DNA of 64,000 nt from Lingula anatina (GCF_001039355.2 NW_019776046.1:336389-400388), one strand, 5' to 3'; counted from the stretch's first letter, positions 46,829-60,079 are shown. Numbers and translations are program-made. The notes: a model not told the origin generated them from the sequence alone.

Positions 46829-47038
46829 AAAAAATCTATTTTCTAAAAATCTATTTTCTATTCGCGGTATCTTGTGATCACTCTGAGGGCAGCCGAGAAT
46901 TAATTACAGCTTTGGAAGTAACTGGCTCGCGCTGCCAGTAATTACGCCGCGGGGTATTCAGGGCACAGACCGTGATCACAAGATACCGCGAATAGAAAAT
47001 AGATTTTTAGAAAATAGACTTGTCATGTGAACAGGGTC
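46829..47038. mobile_element. Foldback element, family D, copy 2 (diverged)
   Basis: It shares taactggctcgcgctgccag and gcacagaccgtgatca with the 261-bp palindrome at 13303-13563 and ends gtcatgtgaacagggtc. The outer left arm is missing. Confidence 0.8.
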
Positions 47039-47107
47039 TTATAATTCTGGTGAGACTAATATCCCCTTTCTTTGCCATAAAAGTTTGTTTCATTTCTCCC
47101 TTTTTTT

Positions 47108-49277
47108 TCAAACTGGTTTTATGATGATCACAATTTTGAAGGTGGATTTCTCTGGACCTGTCAGATACGATGTGACTTTGCTATTGAGGTCGTTAAAAGG
47201 CACCACATCATTGAGATTACACACCGTCCATTCTCCGTCAAACATGAACCTCTTATGTTTCACATTCCTGACATATTCAATATTGCCCTCCTCTGCGAAG
47301 GCTAACACTGCAATGTCAACATGCCTGCAGGAAGAAGCGGATGACTTCACATTGGGGTCTTCTTTTGCCTGCAGAGCTAGACGGACATTTTCGTAGATGG
47401 TTTCCTCAATGTCATAGTTTCTTTGCAAACCTATCATGACACAGCCTTGGAAGTGGACACCTTTTGGGTACAAGTCGGCGCTCCATTCCCATTGGCTATT
47501 TTCATCTGCCTTCGACCCACTGACAGGTGTAGCAAAAATGATTGGGCGAACACTGTGCTCTGGTAATGTTTTGAAATTTTCAATGGAGAGAACGGTACTC
47601 CAGGTATCACATGTGTAATTTCTTGGTCTGAACTCGTCGCAAACTCCACTGACACCAGCCATGCTTTTTCTGGCCTCAAGTGATGAAGAGTGGTACTCAC
47701 TGGCTAATTTGATCTTTTGCTGAAGAAATGCTTGAAAGTCAGCAGACAAGGGATGGTGATTTAGTTGCTCTAACTGCACTGGTGACATCATGGGGAATCT
47801 AATATGTGCCAATACTTGTAGGACAACATCGTGAAACATTGCAGACTTCTTTTTTGTTCTTGTGCATAGATGGGCCAACCAGTGACAGACACCAAGATAG
47901 AGTGTAAACTCATCACTAATCACTAACTCAGAACTACTAAGAAAGTGTATAAGTAAGTTCCTATCCATGAGGACGAAATCTGATGTCTGTATCACAGTTT
48001 CAAAATTCCACAACACGAAGTTGCTGCAGGCCACTTCAAGTTTGCCGTGACCACAGACTTGTGCGTACTGTAACCAGGAAACAACGTACATTTCAGCAGG
48101 TGCAGCAACCATGTGTTCACACATAAAGTCTACGCACAACTGCCCGAGGTCATCAATGTTGTATTTGTCTGCCAACATGAGTAAAGGTAATACAGTTCTG
48201 CTGTGCAATGAAATAACACCAGTGTACAAGTACCTCAGAAAATGCTGGAACACTGCGATACATTCGGGCTCCTCTTTGAGGACAATGCTGGCTTTATGAG
48301 CTTCTGGCCATCTTGGGTTCATTAACATAACTCTGAACACATCACTGGCGCAGCTGAGTATTAGTCTGTGGGCTTGGAAAGTTTTGTGGCCAACTTTCAG
48401 AGTTAAATCTGAAAGATCCTCCGATTCCAGTAAAATTCCAAGTTTGTGGACTACTGAAGAGGAGTTGTTGAACTTTGCCCCTCCTTCGCTAGACCAGGAG
48501 ATGGGTGAAAGGCATATTTTCTTACAACTGCGGTTATATCCATAAAGTTGCTCATCCTGGTAGTCTTGTAGTTTGTTTTGATAGCTAGTTGCATAGCGAC
48601 TGTTCTGTGTATTTTGCCAGGCATGGGGGCCTGTATTACATACCATACCTAGAAGAACATTGTAAGAATATGAATAATATGAATATTTCATGCTAACATA
48701 TTGCTTGTCTTTTTTTTTTTTCAGACATAGGGTATGCATGTACTATATGATTGTGCTATTCCATAATTAAAGGTTTAAATGAATAAAAGGGAAAATATGG
48801 TACTTGTGTGAAAAACTTTACGAATGAAAAACATTTCAACCTTCTTACAGCATACTTTGCCTATTAAGACGTATTAATTATTTCTATTCGAATTATTTTT
48901 ACTTGCCAAACATCCCCAGGGGATTAAGGTATTCAGTTTTGTACACTCAGTAATATATCGGACATACTACACATAATCAGGCAACCTTTTGCTTCAGTAT
49001 GAATTATCCCCTTGGTAATAAATTTCTATCTCAGCAGAGTGAAAGATAGTTGGAATTCACTCGTTGGAGCGTAGGGGCATTTTATGGTCTACGCTGTACA
49101 TTTCTGGTTATTGCATAATACTGTAGCGATTTGGGGTAGAAAACACACGGGAAAGTGTCCAACGAAACTATCACATCACTCTGTCTAGTAGAATTTCAGT
49201 TAAAATATCTGTTTAGGAAAGAAAGCTGGTTTTGTTTAAAACAGCGACGAAAAATAAGACTTACAGGAGGCAGCCAT
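47108..49277 (-). CDS. BTB/BACK domain protein, BTBD17-like
   Basis: Two coding exons on the minus strand: 49277-49265 (ATG GCT GCC TCC T, donor gtaagt) and 48648-47108 (acceptor ttcttctag); the split Cys codon joins in frame, giving 517 residues. An ATG at 48646 is also in frame and could serve another transcript. The order is a BTB/POZ domain at about residues 70-175 (LSDLTLKVGHKTFQAHRLIL), a BACK region (MLADKYNIDDLGQLCVDFMC onward), and a C-terminal beta-rich domain with WSADLYPKGVHFQGCVMIGL, as in BTBD17. BTB domains mediate dimerisation and often Cullin-3 binding; for BTBD17 relatives the role is poorly known. The start codon sits in AAGATGGCTGCC, a YY1-like motif. It is divergent from the E2F gene. 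Confidence 0.85.
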
Positions 49278-49364
49278 CTTTAAAATGCCAGGATGAAGCT
49301 CCCCTCACGCCAACCCACGCATTCTCTCGTCGAAGCGTGGTTTACCCAACGGCTTGCAGTGAGT
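49278..49364. promoter_or_regulatory. Shared bidirectional promoter/5' UTR region of BTBD17-like and E2F4/5 genes
   Basis: Only 87 bp separate the two outward-facing start codons (49277 minus, 49365 plus). Both promoters must therefore lie in or around this interval, and the 5' UTRs may overlap. No TATA box is visible. Confidence 0.7.
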
Positions 49365-50474
49365 ATGGCTGCGGATACCACGCCGAGTCGGCATGAGAAA
49401 AGTCTAGGTTTATTAACCACCAGATTCGTCTCACTTCTTCAGGAGGCAAAAGATGGCGTGCTCGATCTGAAAGTGGTGAGTTTGGGCAGTTTTACACAAA
49501 TCGGTGTTAGAGAAATGTGTGAAATTTACGGTCCCGTTTCGAGAGGTCGCTGTGTTTACCTTTTTCATTGTTTGTATTCTGGGTCACCTTTTATATGCTG
49601 CATCCTACGCACTGATTGAACAATTTGAAATATCTGTCATTTTCATCACGTGTGGGTGGGATTTCAGCTGGGAATTTTTGACATATCCGTACGTGGATTA
49701 TCTTTCAAGTAGCATTCTCTATGTAGGTTGCATTTCCTATTCAAAACAACAGGTACGTACCCCACGCACGGAAATTTGCATTCCACTCTGACTCCTGTTG
49801 ACCCCACGCCGATTTAGCGTCCATTCAATACGTGTGACATGGCGTTTAGATCGATAGTCCACATATGTAGTCCACATATGTGCTGTGCTATGATACCTGC
49901 ATATTGTGCAAATGTGGAATCCTTGTATGAATGACGTTCATTCAGCAAAATATTTCAACTTTGATATAATTATACCAGTATAATGTCATATATAGTTTAA
50001 TTCGACTATATTACACCACTATTCCTATCAGTATGTTCTATAAAGGATGAACTGTAGTGGATATTATATGCCGTGAAAATATGCTTTGACAGAGTTGTGC
50101 ATAAGCACATTGTATTGGTTGATTGTGATGTGGGGTTTCACTTTTGGGGGATTTTTTTGTGTCAATATACCACACCAAATATAGCACCAGACAATGTCCC
50201 CATCCACTGTGATAAGCATATAGTATTATATAGCAGCAGGCCATAAAGATGACACAGTTGTACACATTTATTAGTCTCTGTGGTAGCTGATTAAGGCACA
50301 TTTGAGAGAGAACACACCCTACACACCCCCATTCCACCTCCTCCCCCATAGTACCCTCAAGAGCCTCTTCTTCTATCACCATCTACACTCTCACCACCTG
50401 CTATTATGCAAGACACCCTTCAGGCTAACTCCTCCTCTTCCCACATACCAGCACAGCTACATATCCACTTCTAT

Positions 50475-50525
<51 letters not shown>

Positions 50526-53500
50526 CCCAGCTCTTTTCTCATAACTTGCTTTCCCTTCAAAACATACACAGTTAATCCCATTAGTGGTAAATGATGCCTC
50601 CTACAGTCTTTCTCATAATCTCCTAATTTGCCCTTTATTTCTCCCAGCATCACTAGCCCTACCTGCATGCCACACATGATCATTCATTCCCGACACCAAA
50701 CTGGGCACTCATACTAATTATCCTAGACCCCATTTCCAGAGATTAGATCGATCTACTTTAGATCGACCTAACTCCCTGGGGGTTCACGCTAAATAGCTGT
50801 CAACCGGGCGGACACGAAAGTTAATTACAGCTTGTAGTAGGCGGGACGGACACTTAAGGCGGATTATCTGACAGTAATCTAGTGAGACTCCCCGCGGGGA
50901 TAGATCGATCTAAAAGCTCTGGGAATACAGCCCTAAACACCACATAGGGACCATTCCCACAGATATTTGGATCCATCTATTTCTTGGGGAGTCTCATTTA
51001 CTGGTACTAGTAATCACTATCAACCTAACAGACTTAAATCTCTGTTACGCCTAGTAAAGCTGTTAGGGAGTAATTATCTTTACCCCCTAGCTGATTCCGT
51101 AGGCGTGACAGACCTGTAAGTCCCTTGAGCTGATAGCAATTTAGCGTGAACCCCCAGGGAGTTAGGTCGATCCAGATGGATCGATCTAAGTACTGTATGG
51201 GAACCCAGTCTTGGGTATAAATACACATGATTATCACTCCTCATAGAGCACTGATAGCAACATGAAACTGACCCTTTCAGTCTATCAAAATATCAGAATT
51301 CCAGGGCCTGCTAACTTCTGTATAAAACTGATAACACAAATATTTTCAAGTGAAGAGAAGCTTTGGTAGAATCTTTGATTTTATGCAAATCAGCAGATGA
51401 ACAACATTCAAGAATTTTTGAATTTTTAAAAGTTATGAAACTGTGGCTGATAATTTTTTCTGATTATATGTATTGTGTGGTATGCGGCAACAGTTATTCC
51501 TTCATTCACAAGTTTTAGCTCACAATTCTTCATCAGGACTAAAAAATATTAGAAATTTTTTAGTTGAAATAACTGGTAAAGGCCTCCCATGTCTGATATG
51601 GCACTAGTACAGTATAAGCCTCGAAGTGTTGTAATACCAAGTTTTGTAGGTTATGTTGTTACCATGGAAACTTTGTATTTTTCACCACAGTAACCATGTG
51701 TGTTTAAATCAAATGTTATTGACCTGGAATTGGTAGTAACTTTTTTTAATGGGGACCAAAGTCTAAAACATCCTGGAAAATAATGGCAAAGGTGACTTTG
51801 GACTTAAGGAACCTTTGCAATTATTTGCAGTATTTAGAATTTTTGTACTTTTTGAAGTTTTCCATGCTGAGATTTTGTGCAGTTTTGGTTTTTTAAAAGT
51901 GCAGTTAGTTCAAAGGGCAGTCCCATACCTGAAGACACTACTAGTATTTTTTGCCCTCTGGATTTTGTTTCTTGTCATGTTGTGGTACATGCTTAAAATG
52001 TTTTTGGTTTTATTGTGAAGTCATGTTTGATTTAGTAAAGTTTAACCTTTCTAGTCACCTTGATTTACTGTGTTTTAAAAATGCATGTCTCAGCATGTTA
52101 ATTCCCTATAATATTGATTAAAAGTTATGAATATTTTAAAGTTTTTTTTTCAGTAATGAGAATTTTAGACACTCCTATGCTGGAATTGATGGCAGAACTG
52201 ATTCTGTGCCCACCGCCCCCTGTCAGTTTCACAGTTAGCTTTACCTTAATTGATTGCCATGTTTGGCTTGTTAAAAACCTCTTTAATGGTGTGTGATTGT
52301 CACCATGCTGGGGCAGTTCATAGAAGTCTAATGTCCTTAAGTCCCATTTATTTACAGCTTCAAACAATTTAGCTAGTATTTTGTGCACTTGACTGTTATT
52401 TAACGCCAAGCACAAAGCAGGTGTTTATGTTCAGTAGTACTACTACTAACAGTAACAATTTTCAATTACATTTGAGCCTGTAAAGCATATCAGGTTGTTA
52501 TGCCATGTAACAAGGTTTTGAAATATTTAAAAGGCTAAATCATCTGAGCCAACTGATGCTGTATTTTAGTTATAGACCACAAAAAACAAACCAGAAAAGT
52601 AACCTGTGTTGCTGCGTGATAAGATTTGTTAAATTTTTGTTTCATTGTTTGGCCAATGTGTTCAGTGTATGAAACTTGGGTTGTAATTCATTTCGAGTCT
52701 TGGTGTGTGTAATTGAAGTTTTGAGACTACTTTAGTTGTTGACTATAAAGAATGTTTCAGAATAGAAATTTGAGATGTTTTGAAATTGTGGGTACTGTTG
52801 AGATTTGCATGCCTTTACCTTTCAAATTGAAAAAAAGAGTTTGCATTATGCTAGAACTTCGATTTTTGCAGCTACTTCTCATGAGATATAAGTCTATTTG
52901 AAATATATCTGATTACCAAGTGTTTAGTTCTGTAACTTACACTGAATGTACTGGTATATATCTTGTGTTTTTGCAGGCAGCAGATACACTAGCTGTAAGA
53001 CAAAAAAGAAGAATCTACGATATCACGAATGTTTTGGAAGGAATTGGACTGATTGAGAAGAAATCAAAAAACAGTATACAATGGAAGTGAGTATATATAT
53101 CTAACTCTATGGAAAAATGATGACATCAGGTGGTTTATTTAGTTGCTTGGCTGGTGATTTTCTACATTAGACAAAAATGGTAATTTTGATAAGCTTACTG
53201 TATGGGCAGCTTTACATGGACAAGTGTTCTAAGCTTACTGTTTCAAAAACATACAACAACAACCTGAATATACAAATTTCCTTACCCACAAAGCTATGCA
53301 TAGTAAGCTAATGGTATTTCTGGAAGTGTCGTTAGCTGAAAGAGTCTGCAGAAAGGAAATCAGCAAATTGAACCCCTGAAGAGCAGAGCACTGTTAATCT
53401 CACCAAGGTTACGTGGGAAGTGTGACCAAGGTCCATGCTCTGAAAACACAAAGAAATATTTATCTCACCAAGACAAGACCCGCATCATGGCCAAGTTCCA

Positions 53501-56500
53501 CACTCTTCAAAGACACAGAGAAACTTAAACTGATGGTTGTCAGGCAGAGGGGACGAGCCTCTGTCTGCTAGCCTGGCAGCCTTATCTTAAAAGTTCACCC
53601 ACTGTTTACGTAGGCTGTTTACACCGAGATTAACCATGATTACTTTACCAATATACCCCGTACCTATCTGACTGATTGACTTGTTTATGTCACGGGGATA
53701 ATCCCCCAGACCAAGAAAGGAAAATATTTATTTACATATGATGAGCATTTGTGTTAATGAGGTCTAGTTCGGCCCAAACCCCCAATTTGTATTTTTAAAG
53801 TATAAAGATTCTCAGACAAAAAAGTTGGCGCTTCATCTTTGTAGGACTAAATTGTCATTGTAAAGAAGTTTTAATTCTCTAAAAATTACATCTGCATTTT
53901 GTTATTAATTAATTAATTAATTAAGATTTGGTAAAATTAGGGACCATTCCCTTAACCCTATCATACTTGCAAGATTGACCTATCTCCGAGGGGATTCTCG
54001 CTAAATTGCATTCAGTTTGAGCATGCACCAAAGTTAATAACCCCCTAGCTTCTGTGGGCGTGACAGACATTTAAGCCACTTAAACTGAATCAAATTTTGC
54101 GTGAATCCTCTCAGAGTTAGATGGATCCTGCTTGTCTTAGACAACCAGTTGGCATCACGCTAGCAGTGTGTTTGCATTCACAAGTCTTAATATCCGTATT
54201 TCAGAGGAGCAGGGCCAGGCTGCAACACCCAAGAAATCTCCAACCGTCTAGTGGTGCTCAAACACGAGATGGAGGACTTGGACCGGAGGGAAAAAGAACT
54301 CGATCAACACAAGATGTGGGTCCAACAAAGTATCAGGAATGTCACTGATGACCAGACCAATCACAAATATCCTTTCAGCGGCAGGTGCTTGCAGTCTTAG
54401 AGACTGTTGATTTTTAAGTGTTCGTAAAATCTGAAAGTGTCTCTTATCAATGCTTGAAGTATCCTAGAGACGGGTGTTTGTTTATTTAATTTTTCAAGAT
54501 TGATATTTCTTATCCTTATCGCAAAAGATTCTCAAAATAATTTACAATTTTTTTTCCTTGTTTGTATTTCTGATGAAATTCCTTTTACGTTCATGAAAAA
54601 CAGTCTAATAATTGCTTTAAAAGGGTGCTTGTAGTTTAGAAATGTGGTGATTTATTTGAATTTTTAGCATGAAATTACTAGCTTAGATATCATGTAATCA
54701 TTGTTGTCTGTGGTATCTACTACTCAGCAGTTTGTGAATTGTCCAGAAAAAGACAGAATAAATAAATCTCCTCCCCCCCAAATTTTGAATCAAAATTATT
54801 TTCAGTTATAGATGTGATGCATTCTTTTTTAAAAATGGAAAGGAGAATTTGAACTCTAACTTATCTTGCCTTAACCTTAAGTTACATTGGCCTACGTCAC
54901 CCACGAAGATATCTGCAAATGTTTCAAAGGTGATACTTTACTAGCCATCCAGGCCCCCTCAGGAACACAGCTAGAAGTACCAATACCAGAGGGGGTGAGT
55001 AGAGAAGGGGGAATTGCCATTCAGATCAGCTTGGTTGTTGTACTTGATTTCAGATGATGATTGAGAATATTGTCGTACTTTAACCAAGACTAAAATGTTA
55101 CAGGCAACAAGGTATGGCAAAATGCTGTGGGCAACATTTTCCATGCTTCTCAATTTTAATATAACATGAGCTGAACATTTGAGAATATAAGTAAGGATAT
55201 GATAGCATTTCTTTAGATGTAAAGCATTCACTCCATGTGAAGTTTACATGTAAGTAAATGGACTAAAATAGAAAAATCAATAAAAATGTGAAAATAGAAG
55301 TTATGATGAAATCTTATGAGCTTTTCAATAAAATCATAATATTAAAAGATTTTATTGCATTTCTTTCCAGGTTCACATAGGAGGTTTCACAGAACCTGTC
55401 AGGCCAGATTTAACTTCACTATTAGTAAGTATTCCCCCCCCCCCCCTCGCCGACACACACACACACACACACACACATGCACACAATTATCATCCTGTCA
55501 TTTAACAAACTACAGGAGCTATAAAATTATATTCCTCAGAGTGGAATTTAAGACTAACAAATAGTTGTGCCAGTCTGTGTCTGATGTCTGATTCTGTGCA
55601 GTGTGTAAATGGCTTAAAAATGAATTGTGGGGATACTTATTACAGTGAATCTCTGGGCAGTAAGCATTTCACTCTCCTGCATGACAGGCCTCTTCTCAAA
55701 ACTGGATGTACATGCTCAGCAGGTTTTTTCCCCAGGATTGGGAGTACATGCCGTGCAAAATTACCACCTGTAAATTCCTCCAAAATTTCAGGGAGTCCAA
55801 GTATGCCTTAAGCCATCATATTTCAAAAAAAAAAAAAAATCCATATGATGTCCAGCCTTCTTTGAAAATTTAGGCTGTTCGGTGATGCTGGCGGCCATCT
55901 GAATGACGGCTGGATGCTTAAATGGAAAAACCCTTCCTTGGTGGCCAGGTTCCTTAGGGTTGCTTGTCTCCATGGGTAGATTTGGGCTACACAGAGAGCA
56001 TGGAGGTCCGATGCTTTTATTGGTCTGGGTACCTGTTTTAAAATATTCCAGAAATCTCTCTTTTTTTTTTTTTGATAGGATTTTCACTCCATTTTAAAGA
56101 TAAGTCCTTATTATTTTTGAAAGAGACAGCGTTAAAAGTTGCTAGAAAATGTTTGAAAGGTTCCATAAATGGAGTAATTTCACTTAAGGGAAATGGTTTT
56201 TCCTGGTTTCAACTTTCTTTGTCCTGTCCTATTTATCTTATGAAGCCCAATTCTCATCAATAAATAAGAATTTATAGGAATAAGAATTTATAGAAACTGG
56301 AAAGCATGGTACATTTATACACTGAGTATTTAGGTAATGCATTCTTGTTAAGATCTAGGTCATTTTGATATAATACCAGTCTATTGTATGGGATTAACCA
56401 GTTGTGTAGTACACAATTGTACATTATAATAACATACCTGTGGTCTTATTTCACAACAACAGAGCGGATGTTCAAACAATATCAGGTCATCACGGGTACA

Positions 56501-57776
56501 TACAGCACAATAGTCTGCCGTCACTGGAGGAATTCGAAAAGCTCGTTTACATGTGCTTTGGTTTGCGAAACTGATTTGGATCATTTTTGTATTATTTCAT
56601 TTGTGTATCTGCATGGTTTAAGTTTATGAATATCTCCACAAATTGTTTCTCTTGTGAAAATGGTTTGCTTGCAACACCACTGAGGTAAGCATAATTAGAT
56701 AACAGTAAAAATTGAGGACAGAGTAAAGAAATCTGTATTAATAGAATCAGAATCACTTTTGGTATGGATGTGATTGTGCCTCTGTTCTGGATATAGACTT
56801 TGTTTTCTTAACTGTTAACTGTGTGAATTGTTTATTGTGTTGGGCTCACACGGTTGACAATACCCGTGTAAACAGTGTTTTTGGGAGCTATTTCTGTACA
56901 AAGTTAGTCTGATGCATTTGTGATAGGTCTCTTTCATTTGAGTGTTTTGATCTCAGGTTTGTTAGACATCCCATAAAAATTGTCTTGTGATGATAATTTT
57001 GCTTGGGGAGCAAAAAATCAACTATTCTGGATGAAATGGGTGCAAATCATGTATATCATTCTTTGCCTTACACATAATCTATAGGTAACTTGACTTTACA
57101 AGTATATTCATGTCTATATTAGGTGTATTATTTGTCATATATAATATTAAAACAGGGCTTTTATCAGGATTGTGGGACAGACCAACAAAATTTTAACTAA
57201 TAATTTCCTACAAAATTTCAGGAAGTCAAGCCATCATTTTTCAAAAAAATTCATGAGCTGTTTAGCTGTCTTTGAAAATGTAGGCCATCCAGTGATACTG
57301 GCGGCCATCCAAATGATGGCTGGATGATTCGCTAAGAAAAGCCTTGCATTAAAACAAATTGTACTTTCTTTGCAATCCTATATATCTAAATATTTGAGGT
57401 AGTATCATACACTGTATCATACACACTTCTTTTACAGAACCAAAAGAAGAAATACCAGATTCATCTCAAAAGCCATTCGGGTCCAATATCGGTGCTGTTA
57501 GTCAATAAAGACTCGGAGTCCACGAGTCCAGTTGTAGTCCAGGTACCTCCGCCTAAAGAGGGCGCTCCTCAGCAGCCCAGCCAAAACGAGAACCCCGCCC
57601 CGGGGTCACCTATGCAGATCAAGAAAGGGGCACAGACAAAGGTGGGTAAAGTATATCTTAAGACATAGTTGGTATACCTTTAGAAACATACCAGGTGTTT
57701 TTGTTTGCATGATTTATTTTGGGGTTTGTGCAAAAACCTAAATATGTACATAGATATTAGTATGTATGGCACAAAA

Positions 57777-57816
<40 letters not shown>

Positions 57817-59304
57817 TTAGTTTGTACCTGTTGGTTGGTGTTTTTACCAACAGGTCTGACTTCATAGACAATTTTAACCCATCTAGGTTTAGGAATATAG
57901 ATTACATCAATAGATAAGGAAAAGACATGTACTTATTATTTAGTTATACGGAACTTTGTGATATATCTTTGTATGTCTTTCGAATAGTGGCATCTCATAA
58001 TTAAAATACACAATGAAATGATGAACTTGAATTCTGTGTCGTGTCATCACAGTATAAACAAAAAAAAAAAAGAATATTCCCACAGATTGTTTCACACCAG
58101 ACTGTACCTTTTTCAGAACCAGAGCCCATTAACAAAATCTCCGGGCAAGTCTCCGTTGCGGCAGTCTCAGCCGCTGGCAGCACCCATGGATACCACATCG
58201 CCTGCCACTCTACCCGTGACCACGCGCATGGCTACACGATCGTCTCCGCGTAAAGCAGCAGCATCGCAACAAAATGTGGTAGGGTCACAAGGGCAAGGTG
58301 AGCTGAAATTTTGTGGAAGTTTGTACTCTACCACTCCTGTTGTTTAATGTTGCTGGAGTATTTCTATTTGTGAGTTTTTACAAACTTTTTAATGGAAAGC
58401 ATTTGAGATAGCCTGAGAAGTTTTTGGCCATAATTGTTAATTTAAGTGTATTAGAAAGCAATATAAAAAATTAGAAAGCTATATAAAGAAGCAATATGGA
58501 AACTGACTCTCAAATTATGCTGAATTTGTACTATTTTCTTCACAGTGAACATTAATTTGAACAACTAAAGTGTAACATCATTTTTTTTTCAGCTGAAAAC
58601 GTAACAGAACAGGCGGATTCTTCATCACACATGCCAGCAGACATGATATTTGATCCATCAAAAGACATAGACATCGATGAACTCATCTCTTCTGAAAGTG
58701 AGTACTTTTTAAATGTATCTAAGCCATTTTAATATCTTTATCAGTCTGTGTAATTACTAGTGTATAGATGCATAGATTTTAAACAACAATGTGAAGATGT
58801 CCAATCTGGATAAAACTTGAAAACAATAATGGAACTTAACCCAGTCTCGTAAATATATTGGGGTCATCTTATAAACTTGAATGTGTATTTATTGAATTAG
58901 TCTTTTTGAAAATGAACATGGTAAAAAATTGAAAATTTCATCACCTAATAATTTATTAATATTTTAAAATGCGTGAATCTGACACGGCCATATTAAATGA
59001 CAAAATTTTCAAACTTACCAAGAGGCACATTTTCAAGTTTGGTGAAGTTTTCAAAGTGAAAAAAAATTTTTGGCAGAGAATCATCTTCCAACAAAACTTT
59101 CAAGACAGACTTATTTTTCAAGTTTTTACCAAAAGTTACTAGATTATTAGCTTTATAAGTTACGTGAACTTAAACTCAAAATGTTTCGTTCCAGTGTTTG
59201 CTCCACTACTCCGCCTGAGCCCGCCCCCTAGTGACAGGGACTATTATTTCAATCTGGACGACAGCGAGGGCGTCATGGATTTATTTGACGTCCCTCTAGT
59301 CTAA
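49365..59304 (+). CDS. E2F4/E2F5-type transcription factor
   Basis: Nine exons: 49365-49475, 52977-53086, 54205-54366, 54886-54994, 55371-55424, 57438-57641, 58117-58297, 58593-58697 and 59195-59304; all phases agree, 381 residues. E2F4/5 proteins pair with DP and with p107/p130 to repress cell-cycle genes in the nucleus. Visible parts: the DNA-binding domain ([40 protein letters not shown]), a leucine-zipper/coiled-coil ([20 protein letters not shown]), the marked box ([40 protein letters not shown]) and the C-terminal pocket-binding motif ([20 protein letters not shown]). An in-frame ATG at 49293 would add 24 residues; 49365 matches the family start better. Intron 3 is AT-AC. The 18-codon exon 5 has no counterpart in human E2F4/5. 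Confidence 0.93.
50480..50523. repeat. (CT)n microsatellite
   Basis: A dinucleotide array in intron 1 of the E2F gene. Confidence 0.95.
50726..50934. mobile_element. Palindromic MITE, family C, copy 4 (inverted relative to 7373-7575)
   Basis: It begins gaccccatttccagagatta and ends tctgggaatacagccct. Its interior (gtagtaggcgggacggacac) is the complement of the copy at 7373-7575. Confidence 0.87.
50946..51211. mobile_element. Palindromic MITE, family C, copy 5
   Basis: It begins agggaccattcccacagata and ends gtatgggaacccagtc. It shares ccccctagctgattc and taggcgtgacagacctgtaa with the family, and lies 11 bp from copy 4, so the two are a tandem pair of diverged copies. Confidence 0.85.
53939..54142. 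mobile_element. MITE, family C, copy 6, next to E2F exon 3
   Basis: It begins agggaccattcccttaaccc and shares atctccgaggggattctcgc and gggcgtgacagacatttaag. The right end is degenerate, about 60 bp before the exon 3 start at 54205. Confidence 0.75.
54367..54885 (+). other. U12-type AT-AC intron of the E2F4/5 gene
   Basis: The intron begins ATATCCTTT, the exact minor-spliceosome 5' site, and ends ttaagttAC. GCCTTAAC at 54868-54875 matches the branch motif TCCTTAAC in all but its first base, with the branch A 11 nt before the 3' end. Joining 54366 to 54886 restores [13 protein letters not shown] in frame; no GT-AG pair near here does. Confidence 0.92.
55371..55424 (+). CDS. E2F4/5 exon 5, 18-codon insert
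   Basis: Acceptor ttctttccag, donor gtaagt, 54 nt, phase 0 in and out. It encodes [18 protein letters not shown] between PIPEG and NQKKKYQI in the marked box. Because it is symmetric it could be skipped without a frameshift. Confidence 0.65.
55434..55478. repeat. Poly-C and (AC)n microsatellite
   Basis: A run of C is followed by an AC array shortly after the donor of E2F exon 5. Confidence 0.93.
55776..55938 (+). repeat. Dispersed repeat E, copy 1 (E2F intron)
   Basis: It shares caaaatttcaggaagt-like and ggcggccatctgaatgacgg-like blocks in the same order and orientation with 57217-57347, at moderate divergence. Confidence 0.75.
57217..57347 (+). repeat. Dispersed repeat E, copy 2 (E2F intron)
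   Basis: Direct-orientation partner of 55776-55938 in the same intron; it includes tactggcggccatccaaatg and gatggctggatg. Confidence 0.75.
57779..57813. repeat. (TA)n microsatellite
   Basis: A dinucleotide array in an E2F intron. Confidence 0.95.
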
Positions 59305-60079
59305 ATCAGAACTGATCTCTCAAACAAATATGTGTTCATTTTTGGTGGACGAAACGAGGAGAGAAGATTGTACATAGTTTCAATATATTTCATTCAATTT
59401 GTGAAAAGGATGATAATGATTTGTTAGATTTAAGAGGCGATACTCAGTTTTGCTGAAAACACACTGCTTGTATGACTTTGAAGTGGATTGTTGTCACTCT
59501 GAATATTTCATTTTGCTGATGACAACAGAGAAAAAATCTAGACTTAAAAAAAGCAAAGAAAAGATGAGAAATACAGCATGTACAGAAATTGCTACTCTAT
59601 CCAATATGTTGCAAACACCATCGCAGTCACAATTTTAGAACGATTTCAAAAGTTGGGGAAGTTTGAAGATGAGGAATCTTGAACATATTTGAAGAAACCA
59701 TCACATTTTCTCAGCAACAAAGTCACCTTTGCAGTACCTTTGATGGAATAGGGCCAAGTTTCATCAACACTGGATGGTACACAGATCTGGCTTGTTTCAC
59801 ATGTGCACGTCACACATGAATTCAAAAACCACCATGCCTGTCTCTTGATCTTGACATCCACGTATAACTCTAATCAACCACTTATCAGCAAGGGACGTTG
59901 ACTTGTACTCCATATTTGTTTCTAACACATACACCTGATCTGAGCCCACTTTGCTTGAAGAAAGGTAAATGGGACTGTTTGACAGGCAGAGAACAGTGCA
60001 CTGTTTTATTTAATTCTAAGTTTATGACAATATGTTTTGCTGCAACTCTGTAAACTATACAGTGTTGTATGCAACTGTC

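Noticed and set aside
49476-49791. Continuation of E2F exon 1 as a membrane-type peptide
   Set aside because: The gtgagt donor after 49475 and the match of the next exon ([12 protein letters not shown]) show that this is intron.
57680-57917. Open frames with poly-(IY) stretches
   Set aside because: Translations of the (TA)n microsatellite in an E2F intron.
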